A stretch of DNA of 59,113 nt from assembly GCA_026421245.1 (NCBI GenBank), contig JAPKDJ010000021.1, positions 1-59,113 on the forward strand, written 5' to 3'. This document shows positions 42,600 through 51,284 of this stretch, piece by piece. The first letter of the stretch is position 1, and every line of letters begins with the position of its first letter. The translations under genes and the position numbers were made by a program. The notes below the pieces were generated by a model, which made no database searches, was not told where the DNA came from, and was given only the letters and a program-made list of their open reading frames with translations. This DNA comes from Akkermansiaceae bacterium. Lineage in GTDB: Bacteria > Verrucomicrobiota > Verrucomicrobiia > Verrucomicrobiales > Akkermansiaceae.

Positions 42600-44051
42600 A
42601 TGATGAACCGCATTACCTCCGCGTTTGCGGCGACCAGCCTTTTTCTCACAATGTCTTCTGAAGCCCAAACTGCCGGAGCCCTCACCCCTGACCTTCTTTC
42701 CAGCCTCCGTGATGGCTATCAAATGGATGCTGGTGACCTCGCCCGCCACAATGCCGTCACGAACACTGAAATCAACAAGCTGGCGCTCAACCGAAGTGTT
42801 ATTGCCGGTGAAGACGGGCATTTCAGCCACAAGATCAAAGGGAAGGGGATTACCAATCAAAAATCTTCGGGACGCTGCTGGATGTTTGCAGGGTTCAATG
42901 TCATGCGCCCCAAGGTCATCCATGAGCAGGGTCTTGATCAGTTTGAGTTTTCGACCTCCTACCTTCAGTTTTGGGACAAGATGGAGAAGTCCAATCTCTA
43001 TCTCGAGGATGTCATCGAGTTGCGTAATGCTGATCGCCTCGACCGCGAGTGGCTCCTGATCAACGAATGGATGGTGGGTGATGGTGGGTGGTGGAACTAC
43101 GTCACCGGCCTGATTGGAAAGTACGGCGCCGTTCCTGCCTCGGTGATGCCGGAGACCCATAGCAGTGAAAATACCCGCACGATGAATCTTGTTCTGGATC
43201 GCCTCTTACGATCTCGTGCCAATGGGTTGTTGGAATCTTCCAAAGAGGGGGCAGGAGTTGCGCAACTTCGGGCCCAAAAAAACAAGGCCCTTGCTGATGT
43301 CTACCGTTTCCTCGTGATCAACCTCGGTGAGCCGCCGACGGAATTCGAGTGGCGCTACAAACCCAAGAAGAAGGACGAGGATAAAAAAGAGAAAGCCGAA
43401 GGGCTCCCTCCGGTCGAAGAGCAGTTGACCAAGGTGAAAAAATATACCCCGCAGTCATTCTATCAAGAATTCGTAGGTGTCGATCTCAATGAATTCGTCT
43501 GCCTCTACAACGATCCCAGTCAGAAAACCGGCGCTCATTTTCGTTTTCACCGTGCCCGCAATATCGCCGGCGCGAAAGAGATGCACTTTGCCAATATCGG
43601 GATTGCCGAGATGAAGGAGATCGCCGTGAAGTCTGTTTTGGCTAACGAGCCGATGTGGTTCGCGGTCAACATGGGCTTTGACCAATCAACCGAGCACGGC
43701 TTGATGGAGGTGGACCTTTTCGATTACGAAACCCTCTTCGGCCTTGAACTTGATCTCTCCAAAGCGGATCGCTCGCGGTTTGGCGCCGGAGCTTCCAACC
43801 ACGCCATGGTCCTGATGGGGGTCGATCTCAAGGAAGGGGAGCCCCAAAAATGGCTCGTTGAAAACAGCTGGGGAGATTCAAAGGGGCGCAAAGGTCAATG
43901 GACTCTTTATGATGCTTGGTTCACCGAGCACGTCTACACGATCATCGTGAATAAGAAGCACGTCCCCGAAGCCACTCTCGCGATCTTTGATCAAGATCCA
44001 GACGTTCTGCCAGCCTGGTATCCCGGGGCAAAAGGCATTGAGAAGCGTTGA
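42600..44051 (+). CDS. C1B peptidase, bleomycin hydrolase/aminopeptidase C family, with export signal
   Basis: 483 residues. The papain-type triad is complete: Gln87 and Cys93 in ITNQKSSGRCWMFAG, His in ASNHAMVLMGVDL and Asn in VENSWGDSKG. Length and layout match PepC/bleomycin hydrolase (about 450). The N-terminus is a hydrophobic export-like signal (MMNRITSAFAATSLFLTMSS) absent from the classical cytosolic enzymes, so this one may act in the periplasm. Residues around 260-280 form a Lys/Glu-rich insert (KPKKKDEDKKEKAEG). The gene appears monocistronic. Confidence 0.92.
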   Translation: MMNRITSAFAATSLFLTMSSEAQTAGALTPDLLSSLRDGYQMDAGDLARHNAVTNTEINKLALNRSVIAGEDGHFSHKIKGKGITNQKSSGRCWMFAGFNVMRPKVIHEQGLDQFEFSTSYLQFWDKMEKSNLYLEDVIELRNADRLDREWLLINEWMVGDGGWWNYVTGLIGKYGAVPASVMPETHSSENTRTMNLVLDRLLRSRANGLLESSKEGAGVAQLRAQKNKALADVYRFLVINLGEPPTEFEWRYKPKKKDEDKKEKAEGLPPVEEQLTKVKKYTPQSFYQEFVGVDLNEFVCLYNDPSQKTGAHFRFHRARNIAGAKEMHFANIGIAEMKEIAVKSVLANEPMWFAVNMGFDQSTEHGLMEVDLFDYETLFGLELDLSKADRSRFGAGASNHAMVLMGVDLKEGEPQKWLVENSWGDSKGRKGQWTLYDAWFTEHVYTIIVNKKHVPEATLAIFDQDPDVLPAWYPGAKGIEKR

Positions 44052-44440
44052 TTTGATGGAGATCAACGAGGTGTGCCAGAGAACAAAATTCCGCCAAGGC
44101 TTCCAGAGTTTGGTTTCGACGCTTGCGATTTTGCATCCCGCCCAGGATGGCAATGCGACCCGCCAGACTCACCATGAGGCGAAATCCGATTCGGAGTTTC
44201 TTGATCTCGGCAACCCGGGTCCTTCGGCGACCGCCGCAACCTCATTGGCGACCGATGATAACCCGTTGGCAGAAAAATACTCCTCCACCCGGTTAGCCAT
44301 CTTGCTGATCGTAAAGATGAGGGTGGTGGGATCTATCGCGCGATAACGTGATCTGTCAGCCGTTCCGCTATGCCGAAGTTTTGTGGTAGGATGAAGAGGA
44401 CTCAAGAAGACGAGGAAGGATATTTTGTAAAAGCCACTTG
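44052..44440. other. Gene-free stretch with degraded minus-strand coding
   Basis: No intact gene. Two minus-strand frames look partly protein-like: PTTLIFTISKMANRVEEYFS (44245-44330 region) and GRIAILGGMQNRKRRNQTLE (44085-44150 region). They may be pieces of one lost helical protein with a frame change near 44170. The last 80 bases form the regulatory region of the TetR gene. Confidence 0.35.
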
Positions 44441-44442
44441 AT

Positions 44443-44458
44443 TTGACTAATTAGTCAA
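44443..44458. promoter_or_regulatory. Perfect 16-bp palindrome, probable TetR operator
   Basis: TTGACTAATTAGTCAA reads the same on both strands and ends 13 bases before the GTG start of the TetR gene. Size, symmetry and position fit the autoregulatory operator of a TetR-family repressor that also controls the RND genes behind it. Its left half is TTGACT and could double as a -35 element. Confidence 0.7.
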
Positions 44459-44471
44459 CTAGCGTCTTAGT

Positions 44472-44936
44472 GTGTCTCGAAACACCCCAACTCGGGTTAG
44501 GCTTCAGGAAGCTCTCTACGAATTGATGTGGCGGCAAAGCTATGGTCGCGTGACGATAGATGCGATTTGCGAACGTGCCGGAGTCAAAAAGAGCTCGTTT
44601 TATCACGCCTATCCCGACGAAGTGACTTTCGCCATCGAAGCCTTTGAGTTTGCCTGGAAAAACAAAACTAAGCCCTGGCTCGAACCTGCGGTCGCCGAAA
44701 AAGTCGTGGGAAATTTTCGGCGCAGCAGCCGCTACATCACCACCGCTCTTCGTGATGCTCAAACCGAAGATCTTATCGAAATTGATGATGCCGACGAAGT
44801 CGCTCGCGATGTCCTCACTCTGGTCGAAGGTGACCTCACCCAGGCCCGCATCACGAACTCCGCCGATCCAATCTGTCGATTGCCCCTCAGCGTGGGGCGC
44901 CTGATCGCCCCCCCTTCAAATTTGACTGTTTCGTAA
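44472..44936 (+). CDS. TetR-family regulator lacking part of its ligand-binding core
   Basis: 154 residues from GTG; relatives have about 195-200. The helix-turn-helix part is intact (YGRVTIDAICERAGVKKSSF then YHAYPDE). The C-terminal helices are also recognisable (ITTALRDAQTEDLIEIDDAD ... VEGDLTQARI). Between WLEP at about 73 and RYITTALRDA the 45-50 residues that normally make the middle of the ligand pocket, including a Cys-rich loop in close relatives, are absent with no frame change. It lies 10 bases before the adaptor gene and probably represses, or once repressed, the efflux operon. Confidence 0.85.
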   Translation: MSRNTPTRVRLQEALYELMWRQSYGRVTIDAICERAGVKKSSFYHAYPDEVTFAIEAFEFAWKNKTKPWLEPAVAEKVVGNFRRSSRYITTALRDAQTEDLIEIDDADEVARDVLTLVEGDLTQARITNSADPICRLPLSVGRLIAPPSNLTVS

Positions 44937-44946
44937 AATTTCTGCC

Positions 44947-46167
44947 ATGTTGTCCGATTCTTCTACTCATCGCATTCATCCCATCGTGGTCCTCACCCTC
45001 GCGCTTGTCGTGGTTGGGGCTACCTGGTGGGGGATCAAGAGCTTATCCAATGCCAAGCCCAACGAAGCTCCCACTGGAAAGGCCCCGGGTGGCCCGCCTC
45101 CCGCCACTGTCATTATGGCTCCTGTCGAAAGCCGCCTTTCTGCCCAAACCCAGACTATCGTCGGGACCCTTCGTGCCAAATCTCGTTCCGACATCGCGGC
45201 CCGGGAAGCAGGCTCCATTCTCACGATCGAAATCGACGAAGGTGACCTTGTCAAAAAGAACGATGTGATTGCCACCCTTGATGGTCGTCGGCTCACCGCG
45301 CAGATCGCCGAAGCAAATGCCGAAATCACCGTTGCCGAGGCTCTGGTTCATCAGAAAAAATCGAGGGTCAAACGAAGCGGGATCGATCTCGCAATGAAAG
45401 AGAAGCTTTTCGCACAAAAAGCCATCTCCGAGTCCGAAGTCCTTGATGCCCGTAGCGCCAATAATGTCGATAACTCAGTCTTCAAAGCAACTGAAGACTC
45501 TCTCAAAGCCGCCCAATCTCGTCTCAAATTTCTCTCGGTTCGGAGTGAAGATCTCAAAGTGCTTGCCCCTTTCGATGGCCGTGTCGTGGCCCGCCATGCC
45601 GAGTTGGGCGAGTGGGTCGCAGCAGGCACCCATGTTGCAACGCTGATTTCATCTGGCGAGATCGAAGCCTGGCTCAAAGTCCCCGAACGTTTTGCCTCCT
45701 CGGTTCAAGGAAGCAAGATTCCCGTGGAAGTGACCGCGACCGGACAGATCGTCATTTCAACCGCGCTCACCGTCATTCCCGAGGCTGAAACCTCAACCCG
45801 CACCTTGCAAGTTGTCGTAACCCTCCCCAATGCGGATGGTAAACTTCTCCCCGGCTTGTCGGTGACCGCTGATATTCCCGTCACCACCAAAAAGGAACGT
45901 CTCGCGGTCCCGGTCAATGCCGTCGTGCAAGGCTATGCCGGACCTGGCATTTTTGTTCCTCTGAAAAAGGACGACTCTCCGTTGCCTGTGGCGCGCCGTC
46001 TCCCCGTGGAAGTTCTCTTTCAGGACAATGAGTTCGTTTATCTGGAAGCGGAGGGGCTCAAATCCGGCGACCAGGTCGTCGTCGAGGGCAATGAACGCCT
46101 TTTTCCTTTCCAACCGCTCATCATTGCGACACGCGAAAGTGAACACCCCCGGCAACCACAAAAGTGA
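44947..46167 (+). CDS. RND efflux periplasmic adaptor (membrane fusion protein)
   Basis: 406 residues. An N-terminal membrane anchor (about 12-32) is followed by a Pro-rich linker. The lipoyl half-motif SRSDIAAREAGSILTIEIDE, a hairpin coiled coil (about 120-185), then LAPFDGRVVARHAELGEWVA and the beta-barrel part follow. It links the inner-membrane pump to the outer-membrane channel. Second gene of the operon; its TGA overlaps the GTG of the permease. Confidence 0.94.
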   Translation: MLSDSSTHRIHPIVVLTLALVVVGATWWGIKSLSNAKPNEAPTGKAPGGPPPATVIMAPVESRLSAQTQTIVGTLRAKSRSDIAAREAGSILTIEIDEGDLVKKNDVIATLDGRRLTAQIAEANAEITVAEALVHQKKSRVKRSGIDLAMKEKLFAQKAISESEVLDARSANNVDNSVFKATEDSLKAAQSRLKFLSVRSEDLKVLAPFDGRVVARHAELGEWVAAGTHVATLISSGEIEAWLKVPERFASSVQGSKIPVEVTATGQIVISTALTVIPEAETSTRTLQVVVTLPNADGKLLPGLSVTADIPVTTKKERLAVPVNAVVQGYAGPGIFVPLKKDDSPLPVARRLPVEVLFQDNEFVYLEAEGLKSGDQVVVEGNERLFPFQPLIIATRESEHPRQPQK

Positions 46168-49100
46168 ACGCTGAATCTTCCAATACCTCGCCGGGAAAAC
46201 GAGGCATCATTGCCACGGCTGTTTCGCAGCCAATCACGGTCGCCGTTGCCACTCTGCTCGCTGTCTTCGCCGGGATCCTCGCTGTCACCGTCGTGCCGAT
46301 CCGCATGACCCCGGAAGTTTCCTCCGTCGTTGTCTCCGTGGTCACTAACTGGGAATCGGCTTCTGCGGATGAAATCGAATCAGATGTCATTGAGGAACAG
46401 GAAAAGGTCCTCGGCGAAGTCACCGGCCTTGTTTCCCTCACTTCAACCAGCGCCAATGGACAGGGCTCCATTCGAATGGAGTTCGAAACCGGAACCGACA
46501 TCGAAAAAGCCACCGCTGAGGCCCTTCAAAAACTCGACGAAGTTCCCGGCTATCCTGATGGCGTTCTCCAGCCGCGCGTCGAACCGGTCGATATCGAATC
46601 GGTCGACTACATCGCCTGGATCGGCCTCGCCTCCAGTGATCCTGACTTCCCTGCCGAGACCCTTCACGATCTCATGGACCGTCGCCTTCGACCCCGCTTT
46701 GAGCGCATCGACGGCATCTCGCAAGTCGGGGTTCGTGGCTCGGTGCAATCCGAACTTCACATCATCATCGACTCCGCCGCCATGGCGCAACGCGGCATTA
46801 CCTACGCCGGCCTCCGCCAGGCAATCAATGCCGCCAATGCCAACTTCTCCGGCGGTAAACTCGCGGACGGCAAACGCGATATCCGCATTCGGGCAACCGG
46901 CCGGTTTGAGACTCCGCGTGACATTGAAGGTATGATCATCCGCCGTGATGAAAGCGGGATCATTTATCTTCGGGACATCGCCGAAGTCAAAGCAGCCTTT
47001 AAAGAGCCAACCTCATGGGTCCGGGCACGAGGCATTCAGATGCCATTCTTCAACTTCCAGCTCGAACGCGGAGCCAATCTACTCGAGACCATGGAGGCTC
47101 TTCGTCAGGAAATCCGTGAGCTCAACGAACCCAACGGACTCCTCGCCCAGGAAGCCCGCGATCTTGGCATGAATGGCACCCTGGAGCTCGTGCAAACCTA
47201 CGACTCCACGACCTACGTCGAAGATGCCATCGACCTGGTCCAAAGTAACATTTTAGTCGGAGCGGTTCTTGCGACCCTCACCCTTCTCTTCTTCCTGCGG
47301 TCGCTTCGCACGGTGGGAATCATCGCCTTTGCCATTCCGGTTTCCGTCATCGCTTCGTTCGTCGTCCTCGTGGCCCTTGGGCGCTCGATCAACATCATCT
47401 CGTTGGCCGGGCTCGCCTTCGCCGTCGGCATGGTCGTAGACAATGCCATCGTGGTGATCGAGAACATTTACCGCCACCTTGAGTTTGGAAAACCCCCCAA
47501 GCAAGCGGCGCTCGATGGCGCGAAGGAAGTGGGCGGCGCGGTGGTCGCATCCACCATGACGACCCTCATTGTCTTCGCTCCCATTCTACTCATTCAAGAA
47601 ACGGCGGGCCAACTTTTCCGCGACATCGCCCTTGCCATTATGGTCTCGGTGGGCCTTTCGATGATTGTCTCGCTCACTCTCATTCCGGCCGCCGCCGCCC
47701 GATTTCTAAAACCGGAAATGGCAGAAGGACAAAGTGCCTTCGACAAGCTTTTCAGTGGGAAGTTCTTCCGAATCATCGGTGCTCCGTTCCGTCCCTTTGC
47801 TTGGCTCTTTCTTAACCTTCCCCGGCTCATTGGTGACTTTGTGGGCTGGCTCATTGACTCGACTCTGAGACGAATCGCCGTCGTGATTGTTTTCGTTTTG
47901 ATGACGACGTTCGGCGTGAAGATCCTCCTTCCTCCACTCGACTACCTTCCCCGCGGAAACCGGAATCTGATCTTCAGTCTTCTCTTCCCCGCACCCAGCT
48001 ACAATCTCGAAGCGCTCTCTGATACCGGTGAGCGAATGGAAGCGGTCGTCGCTCCGGCTTGGGAGGCCACCGAGGACAAGTTTCAGGTCGAGAAAGTCCT
48101 CCGGGGAGGCGCCCGGGATCCCGATCATGACTCACGCGTCGAAGTCCCAAGAGGCATGGGCCAGCCGGGCACGGTCATGCCACCGCCCCTTGAACATTAC
48201 TTCCTTGTCTCCTTCGAAGGCCGTATGTTTCAGGTCGCCATTTCCAAGGACAAGAAACGGGTCATCGATGGGGTCCCCTTGCTCAATGCCGCGACCGCCG
48301 GAGCGAACGCCCCGGATACCCGTGCCTTTGCTTTTCAGATGCCTCTCTTCCGCGTCGCTGGGACCACCGGTTCCGCGATCAAGGTTGACGTCAAAGGTAC
48401 CGATCTCGATGCCGTGGCCGCCTCTGCTCAAAGCCTTTTCATGAGCTTCATGCAGGCCTTTGGCCCCGGGGGAGTCCAGCCATCGCCACCCAATTTTTCT
48501 CAACCTCTGGAAGAGCTTCGCATCGTTCCCAATGACGAACGTCTTCGGGAACTCGGGATGACCCGGACCGACCTCGGCCTCGTAGTGCAAGCCGCAGGCG
48601 AAGGCATTCTCCTCTTCCGTGACTACGAGAAAAACGGAGAACTCAAGGACATGAAGATCATCACCGCCGATGCCCTTGCCGACCTCCCCTTCGAGGCTCT
48701 TCTCACCAAGCCCATCGCCACTCCGAATGGAGACATTGTCGATCTCAGCTCCATTGCCTCTCTTCAGAAAGTCCTCGGTCCCGAGCAAATTCGCCACGTT
48801 GATCGGCTTCGTGCCGTCACCCTCGAAGTCACGCCGCCGGGCTCCATGGCCCTCGAAGACGCCATCGCCAAGGTCGATGAACTTATCAAGGCGCAACAAG
48901 CGGCGGGGGCGATTGCTCCTGGTGTTCAAGTCGAGATCGCCGGTTCCTCGGATGCCCTCGGCGAAATCAAGGAAGCCCTTCTCGGCGACGGCTCCTTCAC
49001 CGGCCTTTTCAGCAGTTCGCTCTTTCTGGCCCTCTTCATCGTCTACCTTCTCATGGTCGTTCTTTTTCAAAGTTGGTCCTATCCTTTGGTAATTATTCTC

Positions 49101-49574
49101 TCCGTTCCTCTTGCCACGGTGGGTGGACTTCTCGGCCTCTATCTCGTCCACCAGGCCTCCCTCGCTGATCCCTACATGCCGGTTCAGAACATGGATGTCC
49201 TTACCATTCTTGGCTTCGTCATCCTTGCCGGCGTGGTGGTGAACAATGCCATCCTCATCGTTCATCAGACCATTAACTTCCTGAAGGAAGACCCCACCCG
49301 CGATGCCAACGATGCCATTCGCGAGTCCGTCTCAACCCGTGTGCGCCCCATCCTCATGTCAACTCTGACCTCCATCGGTGGCATGCTCCCCCTCGTCCTC
49401 CTCCCCGGCTCCGGATCGGAACTCTACCGTGGCCTCGGCGCCGTTGTCGTCGGAGGCCTCGCCGTTTCCACCATCTTTACCATGTTCCTCGTTCCCACGG
49501 TCCTGAGCATGGTGTTCTCATTCAGCAAGCCGAAGGCTACGGAGCTTGGACTTCAGTCCGAACCCGGAACCTAA
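46164..49574 (+). CDS. RND-family efflux permease (AcrB/HAE-1 type)
   Basis: 1136 residues, somewhat longer than the usual 1030-1050. Twelve membrane helices lie in two groups, with two large periplasmic loops. Conserved helix-4 acidic residues are present in LAFAVGMVVDNAIVVIENIY (Asp pair replaced by DN). The second half has VILAGVVVNNAILIVHQTIN. The extra length sits around 590-660 and includes an amphipathic segment after helix 6. The pump is proton-driven and exports small hydrophobic compounds; the exact substrates cannot be read. The GTG start overlaps the adaptor gene. Confidence 0.95.
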   Translation: MNAESSNTSPGKRGIIATAVSQPITVAVATLLAVFAGILAVTVVPIRMTPEVSSVVVSVVTNWESASADEIESDVIEEQEKVLGEVTGLVSLTSTSANGQGSIRMEFETGTDIEKATAEALQKLDEVPGYPDGVLQPRVEPVDIESVDYIAWIGLASSDPDFPAETLHDLMDRRLRPRFERIDGISQVGVRGSVQSELHIIIDSAAMAQRGITYAGLRQAINAANANFSGGKLADGKRDIRIRATGRFETPRDIEGMIIRRDESGIIYLRDIAEVKAAFKEPTSWVRARGIQMPFFNFQLERGANLLETMEALRQEIRELNEPNGLLAQEARDLGMNGTLELVQTYDSTTYVEDAIDLVQSNILVGAVLATLTLLFFLRSLRTVGIIAFAIPVSVIASFVVLVALGRSINIISLAGLAFAVGMVVDNAIVVIENIYRHLEFGKPPKQAALDGAKEVGGAVVASTMTTLIVFAPILLIQETAGQLFRDIALAIMVSVGLSMIVSLTLIPAAAARFLKPEMAEGQSAFDKLFSGKFFRIIGAPFRPFAWLFLNLPRLIGDFVGWLIDSTLRRIAVVIVFVLMTTFGVKILLPPLDYLPRGNRNLIFSLLFPAPSYNLEALSDTGERMEAVVAPAWEATEDKFQVEKVLRGGARDPDHDSRVEVPRGMGQPGTVMPPPLEHYFLVSFEGRMFQVAISKDKKRVIDGVPLLNAATAGANAPDTRAFAFQMPLFRVAGTTGSAIKVDVKGTDLDAVAASAQSLFMSFMQAFGPGGVQPSPPNFSQPLEELRIVPNDERLRELGMTRTDLGLVVQAAGEGILLFRDYEKNGELKDMKIITADALADLPFEALLTKPIATPNGDIVDLSSIASLQKVLGPEQIRHVDRLRAVTLEVTPPGSMALEDAIAKVDELIKAQQAAGAIAPGVQVEIAGSSDALGEIKEALLGDGSFTGLFSSSLFLALFIVYLLMVVLFQSWSYPLVIILSVPLATVGGLLGLYLVHQASLADPYMPVQNMDVLTILGFVILAGVVVNNAILIVHQTINFLKEDPTRDANDAIRESVSTRVRPILMSTLTSIGGMLPLVLLPGSGSELYRGLGAVVVGGLAVSTIFTMFLVPTVLSMVFSFSKPKATELGLQSEPGT

Positions 49575-49617
49575 GCCCTCAATTCAATTGCTCAGACTAA
49601 AGTCCAAGCTCCGTAAA

Positions 49618-50979
49618 ATGAAAGCCTTTCTCCTTCTCCTTCTCACCCTCGCCAGCTGCACTGTAGGTCCCGATTACGAGAAATATAGTGACGCTGTTCC
49701 GATTCAATACAAGGCGGTGGGGCTCACCGCCCCCGCCCCGTCCGGAAACTGGTGGTCTTCCTTCTCAGACCCCAAACTCTCCTCCCTCCTCAAGCAGGTC
49801 GGGGAAGGAAACCCGCAGGCCCGTGCTGCTTTGGCCCGCGTTGATCAGGGACGTGCTATTCTCGGGCTTCGCCGTAGCGACCTTCTCCCCGCCGTCACTG
49901 GCGAGGCCCTGGCAACCCGGCAGCAGGATTCCACCCGTGATATTTTCTTCATTCCGCCGGATCCCTATTCCCGTTTTCGCTCGGTCCTGAATCTCAGCTA
50001 CGAGATTGATTTCTGGGGCCGCGTCCGCCGCAGTGTCACCCAACAAAACTCTCTCATGCAGGCTGCTGCTGCCGACTACGTGACGGCGCTTCTCTTGGCA
50101 AAAGCGGAAGTTGCCCGCGATTATCTGGCCCTTCGGCATCTCGACGATGAGATCCAGCTTCTGAGCGGCACCATTGCGCTTCGCGAAGAGAATGAAAAAC
50201 TCGTTCAGGCCCGCGTGAATGCCGGCGACACCACGGCCATCGATTCGTCCCGTGCCCGGAGCCAAACCGAGACCGCACGGGCCGAGCTTCACCGTCTCAC
50301 CCACCGTCGCACCGAGCTTGAAAACGCCATTGCCGTTCTCATCGGCAAAAACCCCTCCACCTTCTCTCTCACCACGGCAGCGCCCCCAAGAACTCCCACC
50401 ATCCCATCCGGAATCCCCGCCGACCTCCTCCGCCGTCGACCCGATGTTGCGGCCACCGAGCGACGGCTTGCCGCTTCCTCCGAGCAGATCGGGATCAATC
50501 TCGCCAACTATTACCCTCGGTTCAGCCTGACCGCAACCGGCGGATACGCGGCCCTTAACACTTCGGATCTCTTCCAGCGCAATAGCCAGCTCTGGAACGT
50601 CAGTCCCAATGTCGTCTTCCCCATCGCCACTTTCGGACGGAAGAAAAGGGACAGGGACCAGGCCCTTGCGAGTTACCGTGAAGCTCTTGAGAACCATCGT
50701 CAATCGGTTCTCAACGCCTTCCGCGATGTCGAGAACGCCTTGTCCGGAATCACCAACCTCGACCGGGCCCTTTCTGCTCAACGTAAGTCTGCGGAAGCCG
50801 CCAAGGAAGCCTCCCGTCTTGTCACACTCCGCTATGAAGCGGGCCTTGTGAGTTTCTTCGAGGTTATCGATTCCCAAAGGCAACAACTCCTGGAGCAACG
50901 AGCTCTTTCCCAAACGAAAGCGGCCCGCCACCAGGCCACGGTCCAATTGATTCAGGCCCTCGGGGGCGGTTGGCGCTAA
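49618..50979 (+). CDS. Outer-membrane efflux lipoprotein (NodT/OprM type)
   Basis: 453 residues from the ATG at 49618, chosen because a lipoprotein signal with lipobox TLASC follows immediately. The TolC-like duplicated structure shows GNWWSSFSDPKLSSLLKQVG near the start, the long helices (VTALLLAKAEVARDYLALRH), the family motif GIPADLLRRRPDVAATERRL and the second repeat. It forms the outer-membrane channel of the tripartite pump. It is the last gene of the efflux operon. Confidence 0.94.
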   Translation: MKAFLLLLLTLASCTVGPDYEKYSDAVPIQYKAVGLTAPAPSGNWWSSFSDPKLSSLLKQVGEGNPQARAALARVDQGRAILGLRRSDLLPAVTGEALATRQQDSTRDIFFIPPDPYSRFRSVLNLSYEIDFWGRVRRSVTQQNSLMQAAAADYVTALLLAKAEVARDYLALRHLDDEIQLLSGTIALREENEKLVQARVNAGDTTAIDSSRARSQTETARAELHRLTHRRTELENAIAVLIGKNPSTFSLTTAAPPRTPTIPSGIPADLLRRRPDVAATERRLAASSEQIGINLANYYPRFSLTATGGYAALNTSDLFQRNSQLWNVSPNVVFPIATFGRKKRDRDQALASYREALENHRQSVLNAFRDVENALSGITNLDRALSAQRKSAEAAKEASRLVTLRYEAGLVSFFEVIDSQRQQLLEQRALSQTKAARHQATVQLIQALGGGWR

Positions 50980-51284
50980 GTGCTCCAAACGGCCTCTCTT
51001 TTCGTGACTTTGAAACCCCTCGTCTTCTTCTCATGGAATGAAAGCTTCCATGGTTCCTTTTAAGGTACAGCTTTTTTCTGGAGTTCTCCGGGCCGCCGCA
51101 GTCAGGGAGGCCCCATCCAAACTAATGAGCATCATGACGAGAAAGACCGCCCGCACTCGCCGGAAGAAAGCCGTCGCCCCCGGACAACCATCGCGTCACT
51201 CAATGCTCCACCTGCTATTTTCGATGGAAGAATTTGAAGGCGGTTGTGTAGGATGAATTACGAATTTCGACAGTATTTCTCATC
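50980..51284. other. Intergenic, no convincing gene
   Basis: A basic plus-strand frame at 51038 (72 codons) has no family resemblance and is probably chance. CATGGAA-tgaaagc-TTCCATG at 51034-51054 could form a weak hairpin after the efflux operon. Confidence 0.35.

Noticed and set aside
48132-49265. Minus-strand open frame of 377 codons
   Set aside because: Antisense to the RND permease, whose protein is clearly real; composition is that of a shadow frame.
49765-50988. Minus-strand open frame of 407 codons
   Set aside because: Antisense to the outer-membrane efflux gene; no family signal.
51038-51256. 72-codon basic frame between the efflux and DUF2339 genes
   Set aside because: Very basic and low in hydrophobic residues, without homology or ribosome site; probably chance.
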